Assembly (NCBI RefSeq): GCF_026151205.1
Contig: NC_087076.1
Location: 8,036,902 to 8,100,901, forward strand
Reading direction: 5' to 3'
DNA from: Bolinopsis microptera
Taxonomy: Eukaryota; Ctenophora; Tentaculata; Lobata; Bolinopsidae
Length of the DNA stretch: 64,000 bases
Shown: piece after piece, positions 22,901 to 32,800 of the stretch
Numbering within the stretch: the first letter of the stretch is position 1
Layout of the letters: every line of letters begins with the position of its first letter
Notes under the pieces: model-generated
The model's input: only the letters and a program-made list of their open reading frames with translations
Told to the model about the DNA's origin: nothing
Databases searched by the model: none
Position numbers and translations under genes: made by a program

Positions 22901-24469
22901 TCCAATCTATCAAATGTGCGTTCAGAAATTTTCATATCTGAAATGGGACAGAGTTTTGAAAATACAACTTTTCGTTTTGTTAAGATTTCTGCTGTTAGCT
23001 TCGTCTGACCCTAATCAAACTTCCAGCACCTCAATCGTGTCATTTGGCATCTATAGTTGACTGACTAATTGGTTGCAGGTCAGAAATTCGGCCGAACTGT
23101 AAAATTTCGGCCCTGGAAATTTCAGCTCCAAAAACTGAAAATGGGACAGAGTATGGGACAGTATGATTTTCCAATTTTTTTCGAGATTTTGATTTCAGTA
23201 CCCCAATTTGGTTTCATACCATCATCAATTAACTGACTAATTGGTTTGTGGGCAAAAATTTCATCCAATCTGTCAAATGTGCGTTCAGAAATTTTCATAT
23301 CTGAAAATAGGACAGAGTTTTGAAAATACAACTTTTCGTTTTGTTAAGATTTCTGCTGTTAGCTTCCTCCGACCCGAATCAAACTTCCAGCACCTCAATC
23401 GTGTCATTTGGCATCATAGTTGACTGACTAATTGGTTGCAGGTCAGAAATTCGGCCGAAACTGTAAAATTTCGGCCCTGCAAATTTCAGCCCAAAAACTG
23501 AAAATGGGACAGAGTATGGGACAGTATGATTTTCCAATTTTTTTCGAGATTTTGATTTCCAGTACCCCAATTTGGTTTCATACCATCATCAATTAACTGA
23601 CTAATTGGTTTGTGGGCAAAAATTTCATCCAATCTGTCAAATGTGCGTTCAGAAATTTTCATATCTGAAAATGGGACAGAGTTTTGAAAATACAACTTTT
23701 CGTTTCGTTAAGATTTCTGCTGTGAGCTTCCTCCGACCCGAATCAAACTTCCAGCACCTCAATCGTGTCATTTGTTATATATAGTTGACTGACTAATTGG
23801 TTGCAGGTCAGAAATTCGGCCGGAACTGTAAAATTTCGGCCCTGGAAATTTCAGCTCGAAAAACTGAAAATGGGACAGAGTATGGGACAGTATGATTTTC
23901 CAATTTTTTTCGAGATTTTGATTTTCAGTACCCCAATTTGGTTTCATACCATCATCAATTAACTGACTAATTGGTTTGTGGGCAAAAATTTCATCCAATC
24001 TATCAAATGTGCGTTCAGAAATTTTCATATCTGAAATGGGACAGAGTTTTGAAAATACAACTTTTCGTTTTGTTAAGATTTCTGCTGTTAGCTTCGTCTG
24101 ACCCTAATCAAACTTCCAGCACCTCAATCGTGTCATTTGGCATCTATAGTTGACTGACTAATTGGTTGCAGGTCAGAAATTCGGCCGGAACTGTAAAATT
24201 TCGGCCCTGGAAATTTCAGCTCCAAAAACTGAAAATGGGACAGAGTATGGGACAGTATGATTTTCCAATTTTTTTCGAGATTTTGATTTTCAGTACCCCA
24301 ATTTGGTTTCATACCATCATCAATTAACTGACTAATTGGTTTGTGGGCAAAAATTTCATCCAATCTGTCAAATGTGCGTTCAGAAATTTTCATATCTGAA
24401 AATGGGACAGAGTTTTGAAAATACAACTTTTCGTTTTGTTAAGATTTCTGCTGTGAGCTTCCTCCGACT
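13912..24469 (+). repeat. Satellite array, about 28.9 tandem units of ~365 bp with higher-order structure
   Basis: Units begin with 'gttgactgactaattggttg' at 13912, 14277, 14643, 15009, 15375, 15740, 16106, 16472, 16843, 17210, 17575, 17940, 18306, 18675, 19039, 19405, 19769, 20135, 20500, 20864, 21230, 21595, 21961, 22325, 22691, 23056, 23419, 23784 and 24149. Lengths are 363-371 bp, mostly 364-366. The last unit is cut at about 321 bp by unrelated sequence. Copies are nearly identical, differing by a few substitutions and 1-6 base indels. The differences are shared between non-adjacent units, showing cassette-wise amplification. Each unit is internally an old dimer of ~173 and ~193 bp (see findings). 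Minus-strand frames of up to 97 codons recur in each unit, with the first ATG giving about 86 codons. Repeated stops and indels make a protein unlikely. No terminal repeats or transposase were seen. Confidence 0.97.
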
Positions 24470-25135
24470 ATAATGAGGAACCGCCATACAAAAGAGCCAG
24501 TTTGGATCCACGACATGAATATTTGTTTTCGATCTCTACGGATTGATAATTGATATGGAGATCTACAGAGAGTTATTCTGAATAACTGAATATTCAAATA
24601 TTCAAATATTCGGCGAATAGACACTAGATAGTACTATCAGGGTTATCAGTATTAAATGAATTGTGATGTTTGACGGCTTGACCGTAGCTCAGGAATTACA
24701 ATTTCGGTGACATACACTTATTTGCAACGTTTGAGAGTGGTGAATTGTCTTTAATATGAAGTGGTGAATTGTCTTTAATATGAATGCAATATTACATAAA
24801 ATGCAATATTACATAAAAATATACAAAAATTAATTAAACGGTAAAGAGGTCAAGATGTGTTTGTCCTGTCAAGTGTCATACCACTTTACTCGTTTGATAT
24901 CGTTAGCAATTTTTTTTTAAATCTTGGTGATCAGCCAAAAAAACCCGATTGTAAGATAAAAGTCTTTGCCTGCTTATCCATTATCTATAACTAGCTCTAA
25001 AAGTAACAGAGATCGTTCAAAAGGACGATCCACATGTTCGGGTTCCAAAATATGTTACAATATTTTGAACAATAAGACTAATATATAAAACCATTATATT
25101 TAATCTATCCTTCTAGTTCTACAGCTAACAAGAAA
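24470..25135. other. Spacer with two short tandem duplications
   Basis: No gene seen. At about 24734-24820 a 24-bp unit (gtggtgaattgtctttaata...) and then an 18-bp unit (tgcaatattacataaaa) are each duplicated in tandem. The right part is the presumed promoter of the lectin gene. Confidence 0.4.
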
Positions 25136-27444
25136 ATGTTTCTTATTGTATTTTTGACATTGGTGCCGACATTGCAAACTCAAAGTGGTGAGTAAATATT
25201 ACTATTAGATGGTTATTCGTTCATACTTATCTTTATCGGCAGAAATTTAGAATCTGTTTCTTCCCATCTGTTGTTTGTTTGTTTGTTTATAGAACCCGTC
25301 CCCAATCTCGTATCGGAAAATGACTAAACTCAGGTCCGAGTGTGAATACGGGTGGTACCTGCAAGAGTGTTCATTAAGCATTTAGAGTTCTGTAAAACTG
25401 CAGTTACAATTGTGCTAGAGTATTTTTAGTATATACGATTGGTATCAGATTTATATCCCTACATGCTTCCAAAATTTGTAAAGCCGTAGTACATACATAT
25501 CATATTACACCGGAGCCTACACAGTGCAATCTCCTCCAGTCGATCTGCGCCGCGTATGTTTATATAAGCGCGCGGCGCAGACTGGAGGAAACCACACTCT
25601 GCAAGTTCGATCCAGTGCAATGCTACGTGTACGTACTACGGCTTCATCTCCAACTTTCTGCACAATGTACTGGAATGTTTTGAAGGAAAAGAAAGAACAA
25701 CAAAAATTATATATATAAATAAAATCAGCGATTTAATGTTAGGAGGGTTTAATTCCCTGGTTTCTAAAATCAGCTTTTAAAAAAAAAATAATAAAGTATG
25801 TAACGTCGATACCAAACCGATTATTGAGCGATAATAACTGAGTAGTTGATTCCTGGGTTGCGGAGTCATTCAGATGTTCCAGTTTTTTAATGTGGTTCTT
25901 GTTCAGTTCTTGACCAGAAGTGTCTAATGAAGAAAACTCTTCCTTAAATGCTGATATAAGTCGTCTCAATCCCAGAAATTATGAATGATGACCCAGTGTA
26001 AAAGTGCAGAAATCGGCCGAAAATAACAAAGACTAAAAACAGTTAAAAAGTGACAAGATTCAAACACAAGGAAAATTAATAACTTAGAGCGTAATAAGGA
26101 ATATCTCCAAACAGAGTTTTCTGAGAGGGTGAGAGGTTCTTTAATTAGAACTAAAGATTAAATGAGACCCACTAAAGGTACTAAATTAACCGGACTGCTA
26201 GCAAGGAATCGAGATTGGGAATAAAAATAAAAGCGGAATAAATTTTAAGATAATCTTCTTCCCATCTATGAATGGTCTGATTAAAGTTTTAATAAAGCCC
26301 ACATACTCATAGACTGCCTAATAGTAATAAATCTAAAATGCGTTTAAGTACAGTTTAGCCATATTTGATCAGAAAATTAAAATCTTAATCCATTTCACTT
26401 GAACTTTAAGTTTAAATTGCAGGTTTGGTTCCAATCAAGAGCGTCGTCATGACAACAGAAGATACCTCATACCCGGCAACCAACCTACTCGATGGAAACT
26501 ATGCAACTATTGGACACAGTATTCAGAGAAACCATTCTAATGGATTTATCATCTCAATAGAACTCCCGTCAGCATATAGAATATCCCTGATACGGGTGAT
26601 TAATAGGCAAGACTGTTGTAAAAAGAGAATTATCGGATTTAGCGTGTACATCGTGGACAAGGACGGATCAGAGGTCCACTGTGGCAGTTTCACTGAAGCG
26701 AAGTCAGAATATGAGTTTATGCGGGGAGGAGTTGGAGATAAGGTTGAGATAAGAAAGGAGGGGGATGTAGGGCCAGTTAATCTGGCAGAGGTGGAGATCA
26801 ACGGTGTTCCAGGTGATGACATTCTCGATATCATTCTATTTCTCGAATTTTAAATAGATTGAGATGCTAAAAATTAAAACAATTGCATTTAATAATGTAT
26901 GTAGTTTTCAATGACAGGCAATTAATTGTAAATTTCAGTATGCGATAACCTCGCCCCTTGGAAGAAAGTAACATCGGAGCCAGCCCTACCAGCTCCAAAC
27001 GGAGTAGAGATAACACTCAGCTGTCCTGCAGACTACACCAACAAGGCAGGTGACAAAGCCACTTGTCAGAACGGAACTTTTGTCCCAGTTGATCAATCTC
27101 CTGATTGTCGTGGTGAGTTGACTACTGAATATATGGTGCACACAAAAAAATAATATACTTCTCTTGGCTGATTCCTAACATCACGTGGAAAACAGAAATC
27201 GAAAAGTTCTACATTTTCAGCCAAGTGCTCCGTCAACTTCAATCTAGATATCATGGTAGCAGACTATGAGTTACCAGCTGAAGATGGGACAGAAATATCC
27301 TACAGCTGCCCACGAAGACAAGCGAAGAAAATAAAAGATGTCAAAGCAGTCTGCCAACAGGGTACAATCACCTTTCCTGGTGGATATCCAGATTGCTCCA
27401 TAATAGGTTGGATATTTTTTCTGATTTGTTTGATTACAAGTTAA
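25136..27444 (+). CDS. Secreted fucolectin (F5/8C-like) plus sushi domain protein, four exons
   Basis: Exons are 25136-25187 (signal peptide MFLIVFLTLVPTLQTQS), 26423-26812, 26939-27112 and 27221-27444. All junctions are phase 1, as usual for extracellular modules. Exon 2 encodes a fucolectin-type domain (the eel fucolectin/tachylectin-4/pentraxin-1 family of F5/8C folds): DTSYPATNLLDGNYAT, then RVINRQDCCKKRIIGFSVYI. The RQDCCKKR segment fits the family fucose-site motif RxDx4(R/K), with a His 24 positions before the first Arg, and the paired cysteines are typical. Exons 3 and 4 each encode one sushi-like module with four cysteines. The frame then runs through GWIFFLICLITS to a stop. This may be a hydrophobic tail, or the start of an intron at a weak GTTGGA donor with another exon unseen. 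The likely role is recognition of fucosylated glycans, possibly in immunity. The domain call is firm; the 3' end is not. Confidence 0.75.
25523..25621. repeat. Hairpin-forming element flanked by direct repeats, in intron 1 of the lectin gene
   Basis: Left arm 25533-25554 and right arm 25571-25588 form an 18-bp perfect stem (cctccagt, then ctgcgccgcg). The left arm has a 4-nt bulge 'cgat' and the loop is 16 nt. Direct copies of AGTGCAAT flank the whole at 25523-25530 and 25614-25621. The stem is GC-rich in AT-rich DNA. A 64-codon frame over it is not supported as a gene. Confidence 0.6.
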
Positions 27445-29828
27445 GGGACTTAAACATTAATTAATGTACTAATTTAAAACTGTTTCCTCGAACCTTTTTA
27501 GGGCCGAAAGGTTTGAGGCAGTTTTAAATCTGTACGAAAAGATATTTCAACCTTCGGTAATATTTCTTATCAGTTCATTCGATTCACTGATAAACAAGTT
27601 TTAGTTTAAATTATTTTGCGATAACATAACGAATATGCTTAATAGTAAACTTCATGTACTCCAAAAGGCAAAAAGTGATTTCGTAATATGTGAAGGGTCC
27701 CTTATTAATGTTCTTAGTCTTATTACGATACCGTGACAACGAGTTGATAGTCGGCACCAGGCGATTTAAAATAACACATTTTAAAAAGATGGGGTAGAAA
27801 CAAGAAAAAGGGGCTCCCGTCTTGTTCCCTGAATTACATTTGGCATTTATTGATCCGAACCTGGAGAAAGAAAGTCTCCAGGGATGCCGTAGAACCTGGA
27901 GAAAAAAGTCTCCAGGGATGCCGTAGAACCTGGAAAAAAAGAAAGTCTCCAGTGATGCCGTAGAACCTGGAGAAAGAAAGTCTCCAGTGATGCCGTAGAA
28001 CCTGGAGAAATAAAGTCTCCAGGGATGCCGTTAATTTCAGCTTAATGTTCCACGGTCATACTTTTCGGATAGTAAAACTAAAAGACACTTATTCAAATAC
28101 ATTTAAAGTTTTAAATAGTTAGAATAAAACATGGTTTCTCATACGAGCTTTTTGTTTCTACTTTATACTTTCATAGCAAAGCAATTAATTTGCTTTCATT
28201 CATCATTCATAATCAGTAATCACAAGCTATCCCTGCCACGACGGGAATTGTAAAATTTTACAATGAAAATCACAAAATTTCAGAAGTAAATCCTCAGATG
28301 ACCAGATTGATTATGAATAACGGCTTAACTATCAATTATCTAATTTCTCCAAAAACTCAAGCTCAGCACTATAAATATTTAAACAGTGCAAGAGATTAAT
28401 AAATAGCTTAATTGATTTAAAGCAAAATAATATACTGTCACCAGTAAACGATGAAAAAAAAAAACAAATAAATAACAACAATTTCTTAAGCTCTACTTGC
28501 TTATTATATTATCACAGTAGAATACCGTTCAAGAGACTTTTAACAAACCTTACCGGCAATATCTTTATCATTTTACATTCGGAAAATTTATGATATGTTT
28601 TATAGATATTTTAAATTTTTAGAAGCTTCTAACAAATTTATCGCCGATAAGATATAACTTTCAAACAATCAAGTCAGCAATAATCACTTGCAAACTACAA
28701 CAGAGAAACAGGGAGCTATAGTCAGCGTTACATAGTATTTAATATATAGTAAATAAACTTATTAAGTATAACCAATCCTAAAGTTCTCATAAACTATTAA
28801 CAAATCTAAGCAAATCTAATCTAATGTTATGGCACAAATATTACAATAATAAGAGTTACAAATGAGGTGCAAGACAAAAGATAAGGATAACAGCCGTCAT
28901 AATTATACGAGACTTTACATAATTATGTATAAGTTACATCACAAAAACGTAAATTAAATCAGATTCAACATTTCATCAAGAAACACAACAAAATAGAAAA
29001 GTCATCAGACAGACTACAGTTTTTTCAAAAATGTTTTCTGACAATTTTTTGTTGGGTAATGGTTAGGAAATATCAAAATTGCCAAAATCTGTGTTTATCT
29101 ATAGAAAATCCTATCTGCACTTAAGCCTAAAATTATTTTTATAATAAGATATAATATAACTAATTTCTATCTGTTCAACTATCAAAACCTTACCCCATTT
29201 CTATGTTGGAAGAATGAATCTTTTATCCGATTGGAAAAATATCGTAATCATAAATTTGAATCCTAAATATCTTTATCGTACAAATTAAGAGAAACAAGTA
29301 AGCTGTACAAAATAATCAATAAATAAATAACCTAGTGCAGTCTCTTATACAAAAAGCCTAAAAGACTCAGCCAATTTCTTGCCAGAAATGAAAATCAAAA
29401 TATTATGTGAATTTTTTCGTTGCAAGGAAAGAAATTGGCTGAAAAGTGTACCGTTGCTGCCCTTAACATTTTTTGAAAGTTTAACGTTAGATTTGACGAT
29501 CTAAGGACTATTTCGGTCACAATTTGTAAAGAGCAGCAGCGGTTAAAATCCTATATTAAAATTTCACGCAATGTATTCCAACCGGTCTAGCCAATTTCAG
29601 CCACTTCGAAATCCTACTCTCAGTTCATATTTGTAAATGTTCAGATCATGATAGTTCAGAATTTCATAGACTTTAAAGCGTTTTGTCCGGGAAAAAGGGC
29701 AAAGAACGGTCAAAAACACCCGTTACCTAAGGCAAAGAAGGAAGCTTGAGTTACTGGATAACAGTAAGCTAGCACCCTCTAGTTACTCAGGAAACTTGAC
29801 AACAGTAACCTAGCAACGTATACTCTAA
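27445..29828. other. Spacer between convergent lectin and LRP genes
   Basis: Apart from the hairpin minisatellite, this AT-rich 2.4 kb shows no coding or RNA gene. It must hold the 3' UTRs of both convergent genes. Confidence 0.4.
27857..28031 (+). repeat. Five tandem ~35-bp units, each a hairpin
   Basis: The unit reads approximately 'gaacctggagaaagaaag' followed by 'tctccagggatgccgta'. Within each unit cctggaga pairs with tctccagg around a short A/G-rich loop. Five copies are present, with small changes in loop length and one base in the right arm (ggg/gtg). Confidence 0.85.
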
Positions 29829-32800
29829 CTAGTCGTATAACAAGGGTTCGTCGTCCTCTTGCCTCAGTTCGTCCCTGACTGGTTCCATAGGGTACATGTC
29901 CACCAAGGTGTTGCTACGCAACCGCCCACGTGTTCTTTTCCACTTTCTGTACCTGCACAGTGCACATGAAAGTTTGGAAAGAAATAAAACTAAAAGCGGA
30001 GCAGCATCCTTAAATACAGCTGCAATAATAGGGAAATGTTTGTTTTAACACCCAAGTACTCAAGTAAAATGCGTCGTCAGATCCAATTAAATCCAAAACT
30101 TGGAACCGATCCAATTAAATCCAAAACTTGGAACATACCCAACAGCTGTTGCCAGTACACCAAGAGTCACAGCTATAGACAGGCCCACTGTTACCATGGT
30201 GGTGAAATCGTACTTGTGGTCAGAATCCGTGAAAGATTGTATGACCACGTGATCAGGCGATACTGAACAACCTGGGGAGGAATGTCAGATTAGAGAGGGG
30301 GGAGGAATGTCAGATTAGAGAGGGGGGAGGTGTGATTTTAGTGTGATTTAAACTTTTACAAGTATACAAATATACAGCATGTGAGGGTCAGAGAGCTCAG
30401 GAAAACATCTTACTTAATTTTGGTAAGTATCATAAAGTAACAGTTATATTAAATCAGAAAATTGTGAGAGGGTTCTTACCCTGAGCGTTGTCATGACAAC
30501 AGTATTTGAGATTAGACCGGTAGTTTAGGAAGCAGCTTGTGTTGAGTGAGCAGGGGTCTTCACACATAGTCCAGTCACACCGCTCACCGTAGAAACCGTG
30601 TCCACAACTGAAATAGTTTAAATGTTATAGTCGCCGAATGTGTGCAAGGGTTGACATTTTTCATGGTTGGACTTATAAACTAGGTTTTACGTGACCAGGG
30701 TAGCAAAATGCCAAGTAGCAGGTTTCTCAGTTCTCCTCCTACCTCCCTGATATTGACTATCTTGAAGCTACTAACCTGCAAGCTTGGTGTGACCCGGTAG
30801 AGTTACACCAGCTGTCTCCTTCACAGTAGCCCTGGTCACAACTAGACTTCTCAGATAGACACGTCCTCAGAGTGTCCAGTCCCTGAACACACCCGCACTC
30901 GCCCCGTCGTTCATCTCCCCACGCCGCAAAACACAAGTCCGAGCAACCGCCGCGGTTGTTTCGGCAACTCAACAACTCAGGGTCTGGGGGAAGGAATGAT
31001 TTTATTAGTAATCCATGAAAAGATTTGAAAATACTGTTGTTGGGATATTTGTGCTAAATATATTTATGTTCGGAGACAAGTACTTGGAGTTTAAGGGGGG
31101 GTTCACCCTGATTTTTTTGTGAAACTTGGTTTCAAGATAGCAGTTGACCAACAAACTAGGACCAGAGACCGAACTTTTGAGGGGGTCCCGGACCCCAACC
31201 GCCAAACAGTGCCCGCGGGGCAGCCACGCCCATATTTGGTCCAAATTAGGCCCAATTTAGCCAAATACCCTGAACATGCCCAAAATCCAGATTTTAGGTG
31301 CTTTACTTGTAGCTAGTGGTTCCCTGAACTCGTATATGAATTTTCATCAAGATTGAACAAAAAATGATTGAGTTATGATCAAAAACCATATGACCATATT
31401 TGGGCATACGCACCAAATTTGATCGATTTTGGCCCATAAATTGGTCAAATATCAATATTTTTGAATGAAACCAACTTTATATGGAAGGTAAGCCTATACT
31501 ACACATTATCTATGATTATCAGCTCAGTATCTACCTAACTGTGGATTCTGTGTTCAAATAATCGCAAAAAATGAACAAAATTGCCCATATCTCAATTCGC
31601 GATATTTGCAAAACTGACTTCGCTCAAAACAATAGAACTCAATAGGGTTTCAATATTTTTTCATAAAATTTTCAGAATCAACGTAGAATTGTCTCATGAC
31701 CTTAAGTTTAGGGACAGAATTTTGAGTTAGGCCTTTAAAAAATTTGGCGGCCAAATTCTAAATTTAGCAGTGCAAATTTTGGAATTTGGCCGCCAAATAT
31801 TTTTAAAGGCCTAACTCAAAATTCTGTCCCAAAACTTAAGGTCATGAGACAATTCTACGTTGATTCTGAAAATTTCATGAAAAAATATTGAAACCCTATA
31901 CTATTGAGTTCTATTGTTTTGAGCGAAGGCAGTTTTGCACATATCGCAAACTGAGATATGGGCAATTTTGTTCATTTTTTGCGATTATTTGAGCATAGAA
32001 TCCACAATTAGGTAGATACTGAGCTGATAATCATAGATAATGTGTAGTATAGGCTTACCTTCCATATAAAGTTGGTTTCATTCAAAAATATTGATATTTG
32101 ACCAATTTATGGGCCAAAATCGATCAAATTTGGTGCGTATGCCCAAATATGGTCATATGGTTTTTGATCATAACTCAATCATTTTTTGTTCAATCTTGAT
32201 GAAAATTCATATACGAGTTCAGGGAACCACTAGCTACAAGTAAAGCACCTAAAATCTGGATTTTGGGCATGTTCAGGGTATTTGGCTAAATTGGGCCTAA
32301 TTTGGACCAAATATGGGCGTGGCTGCCCCGCGGGCACTGTTTGGCGGTTGGGGTCCGGGACCCCCTCAAAAGTTCGGTCACTAGTCCTAGTTTGTTGGTC
32401 AACTGCTATCTCGAAACCAAGTTTCACAAAAAAATCAGGGTGAACCCCCCCCCTTAACTGATCTGCAGTAAAGTAGTGTTATTACCGTAAACTCTCTGCG
32501 AGTCCTCCTGGAAGAGGACCAGTTTGAAAGGTCTGCTCGCTAACTTCCTCGCGCTCTCTATCCCACCTGACATTACGTTGTAGGTCACCAGCTCTGACTT
32601 CCCCTCAGCTTCAGATACCCAGTATAGGTTACCATCGAAATATTTCAGATTCTCGACGTGACTGTAAATGTAGCAATTAAGATTCAATATATTCAGATAT
32701 GTAAAGTATGAACGTTCAGATCGGCTTATGACCCATTTTTGTAGCAAACCTTTGGAGTTTTTACTAAAGATACAAACTATTGAGAATGAGATGCCAAGTT

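Noticed and set aside
13912-24469. Dozens of similar 60-105 codon frames on both strands
   Set aside because: They are produced by the satellite period. Many start at TTG rather than ATG, and indels and stops break them between units.
25600-25640. B-box-like 'gttcgatcc' near the hairpin
   Set aside because: No matching A-box or cloverleaf upstream, so not a tRNA. At most it is a SINE relic.
27857-28031. CRISPR-like array of ~35-bp units
   Set aside because: There are no unique spacers between repeats, and the context is an animal genome. It is a plain minisatellite.
31119-32427. The 65-codon frame present in both arms of the palindrome as a possible transposase
   Set aside because: Too short, no catalytic motif, and duplicated only because the arms are copies.
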